DNA of 46,669 nucleotides, taken from the NCBI GenBank assembly GCA_964437365.1, contig CAYTGM010000034.1:1-46669 (forward strand), written 5' to 3'. This DNA comes from CAYTGM01 sp964437365. Its GTDB lineage: Bacteria > Sumerlaeota > Sumerlaeia > SLMS01. The position numbers and the translations under genes were made by a program. Positions 31,840-41,869 of the stretch are shown piece by piece. Every line of letters starts with the position of its first letter. Position 1 is the stretch's first letter. Below the pieces are notes generated by a model. It had not been told where the DNA came from. It saw only the letters and a program-made list of their open reading frames with translations, and made no database searches.

Positions 31840-33912
31840 ATGTCTATTGCTGAAAACTCACAAAAAAACAACCCCAAAGAGAATTTTGCAGCAGAGATGA
31901 TCTCTCGCGGCTCCCTGCCGAATTCCAGAAAAATATACGTCCCAGGTAAGACACATACCAACATCCAAGTCCCCATGAGGGAAATCCAGCTGCATGATAC
32001 TATTTCAAATAGAGGAACAGATCAGGAGAAGGCTGAATCTAATCCTCCAGTGATCGTGTACGACACGTCGGGACCGTACTCTGACGAGAAGATCGATATA
32101 GACATCCGAAAAGGTCTGGAACCGGTTCGACTTCAGTGGATCAAAGATCGAAACGACGTTGAGGAAATGGATCGTCTTTCCTCAACCTACGGTCAGATGC
32201 GACTTGCGGACAAGGGCCTCGACCACCTCCGCTTTGAGCACCTGAGAAAACCTCTTAGAGCAAAACCCGGAAAACGGGTCACACAAATGCATTACGCCAA
32301 AAAGGGTATTGTCACGCCGGAGATGGAGTATATTGCAATCAGGGAGAATCAGCTTCTTGAGAAAGCTCGTGAAGCCTGGTCTCAGAGCAATGGGGAGTGG
32401 AAAGGCGATTACAGGCGACCAGGAACAGGGCAGATCGGTTCCTACGATGGCAATGGCTACAAAGATGGGCCTGAAAGCCCGGAGGGCGATATATACCAGA
32501 AAGTAGACCAGAGACTTCGTGAGCGTTCAAAAGCTGGGACCTTCCCCGGCCAGCACCCTGGCAACCCATGGGGAGCTCGCATCCCAGATGTTATTACACC
32601 AGAATGGGTTAGAGATGAGGTGGCGAGCGGACGTGCCATTATTCCCTGCAATATCAACCACCCTGAACTTGAACCCATGGCCATCGGAAGGAACTTTCTC
32701 GTTAAAATCAATGCCAACATTGGTAACTCGGCAGTGACATCCTCCATCGAAGAAGAAGTAGAAAAGATGGTTTGGGCCACCCGCTGGGGAGCAGACACGG
32801 TCATGGATTTGTCAACGGGTCAGAATATACACGAAACACGTGAGTGGATTCTTCGAAATTCACCGGTGCCGATTGGTACAGTTCCTATTTATCAGGCACT
32901 TGAGAAAGTAGGTGGGCGTCCGGAAGAGCTGACGTGGGAAATATACAGAGATACTTTGATCGAGCAGGCAGAGCAGGGAGTAGATTATTTTACGATTCAC
33001 GCCGGCGTCCTGCTGCGGTTTATTCCCAAGACTGCTGAACGGTTGACAGGTATTGTTTCACGCGGTGGTTCAATTGTTGCCAAATGGTGCCTGGCCCATC
33101 ATAAAGAAAATTTCCTTTATACACACTGGCGAGAGATTTGTGAGATCATGGCGGCCTATGACGTCAGCTTTTCAATTGGTGACGGACTCCGACCTGGTTC
33201 CATCGCCGATGCGAACGATGAAGCTCAGCTGGCAGAGCTGTATGTGCAGGGCGAACTGACCAAAATTGCCTGGGAATATGATGTGCAGGTGATGAATGAG
33301 GGACCAGGCCATGTTCCTATGCATATGATTCATGAAAACATGCAGCGACAAATCGAGTGGTGTCATGAAGCCCCCTTCTATACACTGGGACCTCTGACGA
33401 CAGATATTGCTCCTGGCTATGACCATATTACTTCAGGAATCGGTGCGGCGATGATCGGTTGGTATGGATGTGCCATGCTCTGCTACGTGACGCCGAAAGA
33501 ACACCTGGGACTTCCGAATAAAGATGACGTCAAAGAGGGTGTTATTACATACAAGGTTGCGGCTCACGCCGCTGATCTGGCGAAGGGGCATCCGGGAGCT
33601 CAATGGCGCGACGACCAGCTTTCAAAAGCTCGTTTCGAATTTCGCTGGGAAGATCAATTCAACCTGTCACTGGATCCCGAAACAGCCAGAAACTATCATG
33701 ACGAGACTCTTCCTGCGGAGGGGGCAAAAGTCGCCCACTTTTGCAGTATGTGCGGACCGAAGTTTTGCTCGATGGAAATTACACAGCAGATCAGAGATTA
33801 CGCCGAAGCGGAGGGGTTGATGGATGTTGAATCCGTTGAAGAAGCGATGAATCAGAAATCCAGGGAATTTCGCGAAGCGGGAGCCGAAATTTACCAGAAG
33901 AATATCAGCTAA
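31840..33912 (+). CDS. thiC: Phosphomethylpyrimidine synthase ThiC
   Basis: This 690-residue radical SAM enzyme converts aminoimidazole ribotide to hydroxymethylpyrimidine phosphate, the pyrimidine half of thiamin. It has the N-terminal ThiC domain (about 25-110, with SRKIYVPG and PPVIVYDTSGPYSD), the barrel (MHYAKKGIVTPEMEYIAIRE, VKINANIGNSAV, GADTVMDLSTG, NEGPGHVPMHMI) and the C-terminal CX2CX4C cluster site FCSMCGPKFCSM. The reaction needs a low-potential 4Fe-4S cluster. The ATG at 31840 has AGGA (31823-31826) 13 nt upstream. The in-frame extension to 31771 falls in the riboswitch expression platform and is unlikely. Expression is controlled by the upstream TPP riboswitch. The gene ends at a strong terminator. 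Confidence 0.96.
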   Translation: MSIAENSQKNNPKENFAAEMISRGSLPNSRKIYVPGKTHTNIQVPMREIQLHDTISNRGTDQEKAESNPPVIVYDTSGPYSDEKIDIDIRKGLEPVRLQWIKDRNDVEEMDRLSSTYGQMRLADKGLDHLRFEHLRKPLRAKPGKRVTQMHYAKKGIVTPEMEYIAIRENQLLEKAREAWSQSNGEWKGDYRRPGTGQIGSYDGNGYKDGPESPEGDIYQKVDQRLRERSKAGTFPGQHPGNPWGARIPDVITPEWVRDEVASGRAIIPCNINHPELEPMAIGRNFLVKINANIGNSAVTSSIEEEVEKMVWATRWGADTVMDLSTGQNIHETREWILRNSPVPIGTVPIYQALEKVGGRPEELTWEIYRDTLIEQAEQGVDYFTIHAGVLLRFIPKTAERLTGIVSRGGSIVAKWCLAHHKENFLYTHWREICEIMAAYDVSFSIGDGLRPGSIADANDEAQLAELYVQGELTKIAWEYDVQVMNEGPGHVPMHMIHENMQRQIEWCHEAPFYTLGPLTTDIAPGYDHITSGIGAAMIGWYGCAMLCYVTPKEHLGLPNKDDVKEGVITYKVAAHAADLAKGHPGAQWRDDQLSKARFEFRWEDQFNLSLDPETARNYHDETLPAEGAKVAHFCSMCGPKFCSMEITQQIRDYAEAEGLMDVESVEEAMNQKSREFREAGAEIYQKNIS

Positions 33913-33946
33913 CGATCATTGATTCAAACCGGATCGATCGAGTTAG

Positions 33947-33979
33947 AGTGCCCCGCATCTGTATTTGATGCGGGGCACT
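33947..33979. terminator. Bidirectional terminator between thiC and the cold-shock gene
   Basis: A perfect 13-bp GC-rich stem, AGTGCCCCGCATC (33947-33959) and GATGCGGGGCACT (33967-33979), closes a 7-nt loop. It stands between two convergent genes, 35 nt after the thiC stop and 37 nt before the cold-shock stop. U-runs are short, but the stem is very stable. Confidence 0.85.
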
Positions 33980-34016
33980 TCACTTAAAACCCAAGATGAA
34001 GCATCCTGGACAAGTA

Positions 34017-34229
34017 TTACTGAAGCGGTGAAACGTTCTCAGCCTTAGGTCCCTTAGGTCCTGTTCCTACCTCAAATGAAACGCGTTGTCCTTCTTGCAG
34101 GGTTCTGAACCCGTTCACCTGAATGGCTGTGTGATGAACAAAGAGATCTCCCTCACCACTATCAGATTCGATAAAGCCGTAGCCTTTGCTGTCATTGAAC
34201 CATTTGACGGTTCCTGTCTTTTCTGACAT
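34017..34229 (-). CDS. Cold-shock domain protein (CspA family)
   Basis: This 70-residue protein is a single cold-shock domain of normal length. It binds single-stranded RNA and DNA as an RNA chaperone. The start MSEKTGTVKWFNDSKGYGFI contains RNP1 (KGYGFI), and RNP2 appears as DLFVHHTAI. The end is GPKGPKAENV, typical of the family. I chose ATG 34229 because it gives the standard N-terminus and has GGAG about 9 nt upstream on the minus strand; a longer frame to 34280 would be atypical. The gene is monocistronic and faces thiC across a terminator. Confidence 0.96.
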   Translation of the reverse strand: MSEKTGTVKWFNDSKGYGFIESDSGEGDLFVHHTAIQVNGFRTLQEGQRVSFEVGTGPKGPKAENVSPLQ

Positions 34230-34608
34230 TGAAACATACTCCGTTTTTGCGTGTGTGCGACTGATGGAATCAACGTTCATTCCTTTTCCGCTCCAATGAG
34301 GATACCGAGTCGGTGTTACTCAGGTCTGATATCCCGAAGAGATCAAAGACATCGGGCTGAGCGCTCTCGATGGTAGTGGAAAGGACGATTTTCTATGAAG
34401 CCTACTTTGTCGCAAAATTCTCGATGATCAAATTGATAGAGCGGGAAGGGGTCAAGGAACAAGGGTGTTCAGAGTGAAAAAATCACCGTCTTGCCATCTT
34501 TTGTTCGCTCTGAAGACCCATTCGGACTCGAATGACAGAAAATTCACTTGCCGATTCGGGGCTATTGTCCCCTTACTACTATAAATAAACTTAGTAGAAA
34601 GAATAACA
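34230..34608. other. Divergent promoter region
   Basis: About 380 bp between the cold-shock gene (minus) and the secreted-protein gene (plus). No gene is visible. Near the plus-strand gene, a TATAAA at 34580-34585 could be a -10 box, but no good -35 box is at the right distance. A CTACT/AGTAG inverted repeat surrounds it. Confidence 0.4.
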
Positions 34609-35832
34609 ATGAATAGAGCTGTCTGGATGACGGGAGTTATGATATCTTTGGCATCACCGCTGATGTCTCAGAGTGTCATTTATGAGTCTGATTTCGAGAA
34701 TTCCAATGATCCTTCAGGAAATTCTTATTCAACGGGAACCCTTGATAGTCAGGACAGCTGGAGTGTCATAGCTGGATCTGCTGAAGTTGTCGATAATCAG
34801 GGAGCTCCTGCCGATTCTTCCGGGCCGCAGGTTGTTGACCTGAGCCAGAACACCTCTATTCAAAGAGCCGTTTCAAGCAGCGAAAGTCGTATTCTCTTTC
34901 GTGGATACTATCGTGGAGAAGGGGTTGATACTCCCGTTCCACCACCTGCAGCAGACCCGATCGCTGCAGCTCTTACCTTTCGCCGAGTTGACGGCAGTAC
35001 GTTCACAATTGGCGCATGGGATGAAAATCTCATGGAATATGTTGAACCAGAAAATACTGCCAGAGGAATTGCGGCTCCACTTTTTTCCAACACAGATTTC
35101 CATAAGATTATTATCAGCCTCGATTATACCAACGGCGTTAAGAGTTATGACATCGCCGTCAATAACGAGCCTTATCTCCAGGATATACCCTTTAAAACAG
35201 CTGCCTTGAGTGACCTGAATGGTGTCTTGTGCTCATCACAGGTTGGCTCTCAAGTCGACAAGATTGGATTCTTTGCATCTCCAACCGGTGACTATGATGG
35301 AGACGGCATTTCCGATGACGATGAAATGGTCACAGCGGGAGCAGACCCCTTCGATCCAAACCTGCCACCGCAGTCAACGCCGACCCCGAGTCCCTCGCCA
35401 TCACCTACACCTTCTCCAACACCGACGGCGACTCCAACTCCGACGCCAACACCGACACCAACGGAGACAGCAACTCCAACTCCAACGGCAACAGTTGCTC
35501 CAACAGAAACTGCCACTCCAACTCCAACTGCTACGGCGACACCTACCAGTACGCCTTCAGCGACACCGACACCTACGCCAAGCCCGTCAGTGACTGCTTC
35601 ACCAACACTGACGCCTACGGTAACTCAAACACCAACTCCTTCACCTACCGCTACGGCTACGGTAACGCCTACGCCTTCCCCTACCTCGGGCCCAACTCCT
35701 ACGATGAGTCCAACGCCAACGGAAACGCCGACAGTCAATGTGCTGAATATTCTCCTCGGACTGGAACCATCCTCACAGGCGGGTGATACCAATGGGGATT
35801 TGATTATTGATGCTGCTGACCTTATCCCATAG
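34609..35832 (+). CDS. Secreted protein with jelly-roll-like domain, Pro-Thr linker and dockerin-like tail
   Basis: This 407-residue exported protein has a signal peptide (about 1-20, MSQ-SVI). A beta-sandwich, probably concanavalin/LamG-like, spans about 22-225, with ESDFENSN at its start and KIGFFASPTGDYDG at its end. The latter leads into a thrombospondin type 3 calcium loop, DYDGDGISDDDE (about 225-245). Residues 255-375 are an almost pure Pro-Thr/Ser linker. The last ~30 residues, VNVLNILLGLEPSSQAGDTN followed by GDLIIDAADLIP, resemble half a type I dockerin and closely match the tail of the 926-residue metalloprotease-like protein. Its function is unknown; binding to extracellular glycans is a reasonable guess. 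The start has a GAAAG-type site. Confidence 0.78.
   Translation: MNRAVWMTGVMISLASPLMSQSVIYESDFENSNDPSGNSYSTGTLDSQDSWSVIAGSAEVVDNQGAPADSSGPQVVDLSQNTSIQRAVSSSESRILFRGYYRGEGVDTPVPPPAADPIAAALTFRRVDGSTFTIGAWDENLMEYVEPENTARGIAAPLFSNTDFHKIIISLDYTNGVKSYDIAVNNEPYLQDIPFKTAALSDLNGVLCSSQVGSQVDKIGFFASPTGDYDGDGISDDDEMVTAGADPFDPNLPPQSTPTPSPSPSPTPSPTPTATPTPTPTPTPTETATPTPTATVAPTETATPTPTATATPTSTPSATPTPTPSPSVTASPTLTPTVTQTPTPSPTATATVTPTPSPTSGPTPTMSPTPTETPTVNVLNILLGLEPSSQAGDTNGDLIIDAADLIP
35370..35740 (+). repeat. Degenerate tandem repeat encoding a Pro-Thr linker
   Basis: About 60 imperfect 6-bp units of the type CCNACN or ACNCCN encode alternating proline with threonine, serine or alanine across some 120 residues. 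Third positions are varied, so the protein pattern rather than the DNA appears to be kept. Confidence 0.8.
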
Positions 35833-35953
35833 GCAAACTGTCTCCACTTCGAAAAGAGGTTGATCCCGGCAAGTATTCCCGATAACACCATTCCGATGGG
35901 GAACCATATCCCACTCCAATCCCAGGTATAGAGTATTTGGATCGATCATCGGT

Positions 35954-38900
35954 ATGCACAATCAGAGGGAAATCCCAGTCGATATTATCGAAACGATCCT
36001 TCAAGGTACCCGAGACGGTATCGTTGGAACCGATCAATCAGGTCGGATTGTTCTGTTCAATGATGGCATGGAAAGCCTGACTGGCGTTTCCCGTTCCGAA
36101 GCCATAGGCAGCTGCCCACAGGAACTCTGGAAAGAAGCTTCAGGTGAGAAGTCTGTAGACCGTGATCGCTGCACAGCCTGTCAGATTGAGACGCGAGATG
36201 GAACCTCCAGGGCGTTCACAAAGACTATTTACCCTCACAATAAAGATGATATAGTTGAGGTCTGCGTTTATCACGACATCACTGAGTTGATCGAGTCCCA
36301 GGCGAGGGAGAAGGAGCAGGAGTCTTTCTTTCGGGATCTGGTGGAGGAAGCAAAAGACCTTATCATTGTTTTGGACTTTGAAGGGAACATTACTTACACC
36401 AGTCCTTCCGTTTCCTATGCCTTTCAAGAAGATCAAGACAGGCTCACGGGTAGACCACTTTGGACATACTTCACACATGAATGCAGTGAGAGTTTTCTCA
36501 ACAAATTCAATCACCTGAAAGACTTACCCAATACTGTCTTGGAAACGGGACCCCTTAAGGTACATCGCCAGGGAACAGGTCCGAGGTGGTTTACCGGCAC
36601 AATCAACAACCGTCATCCCCATGGTGTTGATTATGTCTATATTGTCAACTTAACAGATATCACCAGGAACTACGAGGCAGAGAAGAAGCTTGTAGAAGAA
36701 CATCGACTCATGAAAGCAATCATGTCGACCTCTGTCGCTGCAGTTACTACTCTTGATAAAAGCGGAAATATCACCTACGCGAATGAAGCGGCGAAACACA
36801 TTCTTGGCCTGGATCCGTCCGAAGTCTCAAAGAGGTCTTACAACTCGCCTGCCTGGCGACATGAAGCCCTTGATGGAGGAGAATTCCCAGATGAAGAGAT
36901 GCCGTATACACGCGTCATGAAGACAGAAGCGCCGGTCTACGATATACGCCATTCCATTGTCTGGCCGAACGGTGAAAGGAAATCTCTTTCGATCAACGGC
37001 GCCCCTCTTTTTGACTCCGAAGGAGATCTCAATGGAGCGGTTTTTTCTGTTCTGGATATAACAGCACAATTGGATTATCAGTCCGAGCTCAAAGTCTTCA
37101 AGAATGCCTTTGATGCCTCTGGTTCCGGTATTCTTATTTCAGACGCAACTGATAAGCACCTCAAGACCATCTATGCGAATGAGTCTATTCAGTCTATTTT
37201 CCAGGGGACGGTAACCGTCGGTGCTAGAAATCCTCTTCTGAATCGAACGAACAGATTATTATCATCCGTTGAGAGTGCAATTGCAGAGAATAAAACCGTC
37301 CGTGTATTGAAGGATCTCGAAACTTCTCAAGGGCAAGTAACATGGCTCGAGATCTATATCGTTCCTATCCGAAGCAATTCTTCAAGAATTGATCGCGTTG
37401 TCTTCCTTTGCAATGATGTGACAGACAGACAGAATGCAGTTCTAGCCATGCAGGAAAGTCAGACAGTCCTCTCACTGCTTTTCTATTCTGTTCCTGTAGC
37501 TCTGACGATCTCGGACGAGAAGGGCCAAATACAACTTGTAAATGAGCAGTTTTCGCAGCTCATCGGCAGAAATATCTCTACCATCGAAAACGAAAAATGG
37601 TGGGAAGCGTTTCCTGAGGGTATTAAAAAGAAATTACGATCAACATACGAGAGCTTTCTTTCGGGACAGTTGTCCCATCACAAAGAGACGATCGTGATTA
37701 ATCGTCCAAGCAGTTCTCATTCCCTGTCTATATCACTTCGAAAATTGCTTCCATTTGGAGAGAAGCCGAAAGTCCTTTCACTTGTAGAGGACCTTTCCTC
37801 ACGAAAACGGGAAGAACTTCTGAAGACGCAATTAACGAATCTCGGGGAAAAACTCAACTCAACGATTACACCCGTTGAAGCTGCAAGAGTTGTGGTTGAG
37901 TTCGCCGATGAATTGATAGGCTGGGATGCTTCCTACGTTGCTATCTTTGATGACGAGTCTGAGGAGATCAGGTTTATATATGCAGCCGATGAGATCAATG
38001 GTCAGCGTACAATCATTGGAGACTTGAGTGGTGTAACCTTTCCTAGCGAGAAATACAAAAATCTTGTTAAGGATGGTGGAAAACTCATAGACGAAACCAC
38101 GAAACCCCAAACGAAGAATCTTGGTTTTTTTGGAGATGAGTCCCGTAATTCCGAGTCCATGCTCTTTGTTCCTTTGAAGTCTCGTCGCGGACAGAATATT
38201 GGTGTTCTGTCCATTCAGAGCTATACGAAGGAATTCTACAGCAAAGAAAGCCTTAAGACTCTGGAACTTCTGGCCGATTACGGGGTTGCCGCCTTAGCTC
38301 GTGCTTCCGCGCAAGAAGAATTAAAGCTTAGCGAAACTCGATATCGAGCTTTTGCAAACGCCATCCCAGACCTTTTATTCAGGCAGCACCGTGACGGTAC
38401 ATTTCTGGACTGCAATCAAATCTCTGGTGATCGTTTGGCTCTACCTGCTTCCGAGTTTCTCGGTAAGAAAATATCAGACCTGCCATTGCCGCCGGAGGTT
38501 ATCAGACAGAATCAGGAGCATGTCGCGAAGGCGCTTGAAACGAACTCCATCTGCAGTTTTGAATACGAGTTGGATGTACCGGCGGGAACCAGGCGTTTCG
38601 AGGCACGAGTTGCACCCAGCAGCCCCGATGAAGTTGTCATGATTTGTCGGGATATTACTGAACGTGTTGAAGCTGAAGAAGAAAGGCAGAAGCTGGAAGC
38701 TCAAATACAACATGGTCAAAAACTGGAAAGTCTGGGTATTCTTGCTGGAGGGATAGCTCACGATTTCAACAACCTTCTTTCCGGAGTGCTCGGGAATGCC
38801 GGCCTTGCCCTGATGGATTTACCATCAGACTCTCCCGTGAAACCGCCTATCAAACAAATTGAAACAACGGCATTGAGAATGGCGGACCTCACGCGTCAAA

Positions 38901-39856
38901 TGCTTGCCTATTCAGGCAAAGGCAAATTCGAAGTTGAAAAGTTTGACCTCAATCAGGTTGTCCAGGAAATGAGCGAACTTCTCCGAGTTTCCATCAACAA
39001 GAAGGCACACTTTCAATTGGAATTGTCTACACAAGGAGTTCAGGTTGATGGCGATGTAACTCAGCTTAGACAGATAGTCATGAATTTAATTACGAATGCA
39101 TCTGACGCACTCGAGGACACAGGAGGTGAAATCATCCTCCGAACAGATGTCAAAGTTCTATCCAAAGATGAGATTGCAGATGTCCCCTGGAAAGAGGATA
39201 TAGCGCCGGGAACCTTTGCTGTAATCTCTGTCAAGGATACAGGCATTGGAATGACCGAAGAGACGAGAAAACGCATTTTTGATCCATTCTTCTCAACCAA
39301 GTTTACCGGGAGAGGTCTGGGTCTGGCCGCTGTACAGGGAATTGTCCGATCCCACCGTGGGTTTATGCGCATAGAATCTGAGCTCAATGTGGGAACTCAT
39401 TTCGAAATTTTTCTTCCCTCCGCAAAAGGGAAAGACCAGAGAACTTCCTCCGGAACAGCACCGATGATCGCTTTTCGAGGAGAAGGCTCCATACTCGTGG
39501 TGGATGATGAAACAACGGTTAGAACGGTGATCAGGAATTCACTTGAACGCCTTGGTTTCAAAATCGTTGAAGCCTCTGATGGCATTGAGGCTTTAGAGAT
39601 TTTTCGGGAACAACAGGACGAGTTCCGTTTCATTCTACTTGATATCACCATGCCAGGAATGGATGGTATAGAGACTCTTAAGCATATCCGTGACCTGAAC
39701 TCTGAGATACCGGTTTTACTCATGAGTGGGTATAGCCATCACGAAGCAATGAAGGGGAGTAGCGGCTTGAAGATTTCCGGGTTTCTGGCGAAACCTTTCA
39801 GAGCACGTGATTTGATATCGAATATTTTCAAGCTAAAGGGAGGCGGTAGACTTTAA
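35954..39856 (+). CDS. Soluble hybrid histidine kinase with multiple PAS domains and a GAF domain
   Basis: This 1300-residue signalling protein has no signal peptide or membrane helix, so it should sense intracellular cues. PAS-like domains lie at about 8-112, 122-235, 245-372, 378-490, 500-615 and 800-910, with a GAF domain at about 630-790. The kinase core follows. H936 in LAGGIAHDFNNLL is the phospho-acceptor. The ATPase part has MNLITNASDAL (N box), VKDTGIGM (G1), FDPFFSTK and GRGLGLAAVQGIV. A receiver domain (about 1175-1300) has VVDDE, D1230 in LLDITMPGMDG, and conserved lysine in GFLAKPF. The receiver is the end of the protein, so output must pass to a separate phosphotransfer partner not seen here. 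The start ATG 35954 lacks a strong ribosome binding site. Confidence 0.92.
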   Translation: MHNQREIPVDIIETILQGTRDGIVGTDQSGRIVLFNDGMESLTGVSRSEAIGSCPQELWKEASGEKSVDRDRCTACQIETRDGTSRAFTKTIYPHNKDDIVEVCVYHDITELIESQAREKEQESFFRDLVEEAKDLIIVLDFEGNITYTSPSVSYAFQEDQDRLTGRPLWTYFTHECSESFLNKFNHLKDLPNTVLETGPLKVHRQGTGPRWFTGTINNRHPHGVDYVYIVNLTDITRNYEAEKKLVEEHRLMKAIMSTSVAAVTTLDKSGNITYANEAAKHILGLDPSEVSKRSYNSPAWRHEALDGGEFPDEEMPYTRVMKTEAPVYDIRHSIVWPNGERKSLSINGAPLFDSEGDLNGAVFSVLDITAQLDYQSELKVFKNAFDASGSGILISDATDKHLKTIYANESIQSIFQGTVTVGARNPLLNRTNRLLSSVESAIAENKTVRVLKDLETSQGQVTWLEIYIVPIRSNSSRIDRVVFLCNDVTDRQNAVLAMQESQTVLSLLFYSVPVALTISDEKGQIQLVNEQFSQLIGRNISTIENEKWWEAFPEGIKKKLRSTYESFLSGQLSHHKETIVINRPSSSHSLSISLRKLLPFGEKPKVLSLVEDLSSRKREELLKTQLTNLGEKLNSTITPVEAARVVVEFADELIGWDASYVAIFDDESEEIRFIYAADEINGQRTIIGDLSGVTFPSEKYKNLVKDGGKLIDETTKPQTKNLGFFGDESRNSESMLFVPLKSRRGQNIGVLSIQSYTKEFYSKESLKTLELLADYGVAALARASAQEELKLSETRYRAFANAIPDLLFRQHRDGTFLDCNQISGDRLALPASEFLGKKISDLPLPPEVIRQNQEHVAKALETNSICSFEYELDVPAGTRRFEARVAPSSPDEVVMICRDITERVEAEEERQKLEAQIQHGQKLESLGILAGGIAHDFNNLLSGVLGNAGLALMDLPSDSPVKPPIKQIETTALRMADLTRQMLAYSGKGKFEVEKFDLNQVVQEMSELLRVSINKKAHFQLELSTQGVQVDGDVTQLRQIVMNLITNASDALEDTGGEIILRTDVKVLSKDEIADVPWKEDIAPGTFAVISVKDTGIGMTEETRKRIFDPFFSTKFTGRGLGLAAVQGIVRSHRGFMRIESELNVGTHFEIFLPSAKGKDQRTSSGTAPMIAFRGEGSILVVDDETTVRTVIRNSLERLGFKIVEASDGIEALEIFREQQDEFRFILLDITMPGMDGIETLKHIRDLNSEIPVLLMSGYSHHEAMKGSSGLKISGFLAKPFRARDLISNIFKLKGGGRL

Positions 39857-39883
39857 CCTACCTGATGATAGAAACCACTCACC

Positions 39884-41788
39884 TTATTTCTCTTTTCCCG
39901 TATATCGCCAGATAGCGAACTTGCCTTCCTCATAAATCTTCGTGCCGTACTGATCCGCCCAGCCATCCATCTTCAGATAGAACTGCGTCATGAAGTGTGT
40001 TGCACCGTACTCTTCAAGAATCCGTTCAAACTCTTCTGGAGTCTCTGCATCCGCGAAAGCATATGTTCGATTATTATAGTCATGGCGGTAAAAGTAATAG
40101 GGGTATATACCGGCCCAATAGGGATGAAAATAGACCAGTGTTGCCTCTGAAGGCAAATTGTTTCGTGCGAAAAGATAGGCATTCCGGTCATCTTTATCCT
40201 CCCAGAAATACCGAACACGGTAAGTATCAAGAGAATGCAGATAGTGTCCTGGCTCTGCTTCAAGCCCCTCCGGAATATTGTGCTTCCAGTAGGCGATCAA
40301 AGATTCAGAGGCGGCAAATAGAGCGAGAACAAGCAAGGCCCAGGAAAGCAGTTTTCTGACCCAGAGCTTTGGCAGCCATTCAAGAAAAAGCGCCAGGTAG
40401 ACAAGCCCCATCCCAAATATATACAGGGTAAATCGTGACCACCAACTCCCCTCCAGATTGAAGAGCAGGAATGCGAAAATGACGCCTGTAAAGGCGACCT
40501 TCCAACGTCCTTTCAGGAAAGCCCAGAACATCGTAACAACGAGCCCGGGAAAAAGAAAGAAAAGCCAGACAGGACCCCACCCGCCCATTCTCATATCCTT
40601 GTAAACCCAATCATTCGCCCAGACAATCTCCATTGATCTGAACAAAGCCTTCCTGTTGTTCCGGGTCCCCGTGTGCTCCTTCGTACCAACAAGGTCTCTA
40701 ATGTGATCATAAGCACCTTCAAAGAGTACCGTCTCTCCAAATTTCAGTGTAATCGGCTGAAACGGATTTCCAAACCATAGATAATTCTGTATGTAGGTAT
40801 ACGAACCAAAGAGAAGAAGAAAGGCACCACCGAACAAGAAGAAGCGGAACCAATGCAAGACTGGGCGCTTGGCATCTTCAAACACCAGAAACAGCGTATA
40901 GAGAAAGAGTGCCATCCCCCCGAGCACCAGCCCCTGACCTTTGCTACCAATGGCAAGTCCCGAAATCGCTGCAACCCATATACCGCGCCGAACGGCCAGA
41001 GAACTGTCTTGTGGAACTCGAGACATCAGCGTATAGGCACAGATAAGAAAAGTATGAAAAACGAGATCGATCGTTCCCCATAAGACCATCGGCTGAGCCA
41101 GAACAGCTGGCATCAATAGGAATAGGGCAGCAAGAGATCCTGATAGTTCTCGCGAACACCCCCAGTTTCTCATCCAGCCATAGATTGCAAAGACAGCAAT
41201 AAAACCCGACAGCCATTGGACTAAACGAACTGGGCGCTCATCCTCAAGCAGTGTAATGACCCGCGCAAAAGTCATCTGAGCGTTCTTGGGAAACTCATTC
41301 ACATGTCCGCTACGTGTCTCAAACCTTTCCAGTCCTTTCTCCTGCTTGATATAGACTGCAATCGGCAAATGATAACTAACGGCGTCTACCCCGGGTACCG
41401 GTGACTTGAATGTATATAGAAGGGTAATAGCCCAGATTGGAAGAACACATAACCATGTTACAAGAACAAGCGCTGAACGTCGGTTGATGATCTCAAGGAG
41501 AAAAAGGTTGGATAAATCGCGAACCGCATTCTTAATATCTTCCCACAAAAACCCATAGAGAAGCAGAAGCAAGATCAACTCAAGGGCGAGGATCCATATC
41601 TTTGTGTAATGATTCCAGAACAGGCCAAGCGCATATACTTCGAGAACCGCGAGAGCGAACATACAGCACCCGGATATGGCAATTCTCTCAGCATAAGATC
41701 CTGGCAGTAACTTGAAGACAACACCAAGAAGCCCAAAAAAGAGAAGAACAGTAATACCTGTTACAAGAAGAACGAACTGAAGATCCAT
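39884..41788 (-). CDS. GT-C-type membrane glycosyltransferase
   Basis: This 634-residue polytopic protein has about a dozen hydrophobic helices through residue 490 and a soluble C-terminal part (about 500-634) in the periplasm. The first large outer loop carries GVDAVSYHLPIAV, an acidic site like those that define GT-C enzymes using polyprenyl-phosphate sugars (PMT/ArnT type). Further loop residues, NEFPKNAQM and RPVRLVQWLSG, fit that family. The sugar and acceptor are unknown; lipid or protein glycosylation is likely. It starts 81 bp after the carB stop on the same strand and may be carried on the carAB transcript, which would be a chance association rather than a pathway link. It converges with the histidine kinase gene. 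Confidence 0.8.
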   Translation of the reverse strand: MDLQFVLLVTGITVLLFFGLLGVVFKLLPGSYAERIAISGCCMFALAVLEVYALGLFWNHYTKIWILALELILLLLLYGFLWEDIKNAVRDLSNLFLLEIINRRSALVLVTWLCVLPIWAITLLYTFKSPVPGVDAVSYHLPIAVYIKQEKGLERFETRSGHVNEFPKNAQMTFARVITLLEDERPVRLVQWLSGFIAVFAIYGWMRNWGCSRELSGSLAALFLLMPAVLAQPMVLWGTIDLVFHTFLICAYTLMSRVPQDSSLAVRRGIWVAAISGLAIGSKGQGLVLGGMALFLYTLFLVFEDAKRPVLHWFRFFLFGGAFLLLFGSYTYIQNYLWFGNPFQPITLKFGETVLFEGAYDHIRDLVGTKEHTGTRNNRKALFRSMEIVWANDWVYKDMRMGGWGPVWLFFLFPGLVVTMFWAFLKGRWKVAFTGVIFAFLLFNLEGSWWSRFTLYIFGMGLVYLALFLEWLPKLWVRKLLSWALLVLALFAASESLIAYWKHNIPEGLEAEPGHYLHSLDTYRVRYFWEDKDDRNAYLFARNNLPSEATLVYFHPYWAGIYPYYFYRHDYNNRTYAFADAETPEEFERILEEYGATHFMTQFYLKMDGWADQYGTKIYEEGKFAIWRYTGKEK

Positions 41789-41869
41789 GGAATCACATCA
41801 CACCGACAAAATGGCTGATCACCGAAGGAACTCCAGATTACTGCTCAACGACAAGGCAATTATTCGCCC

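Noticed and set aside
35292..35891. Minus-strand glycine-valine-rich frames opposite the Pro-Thr linker
   Set aside because: Antisense shadows of the repeat in the secreted-protein gene.
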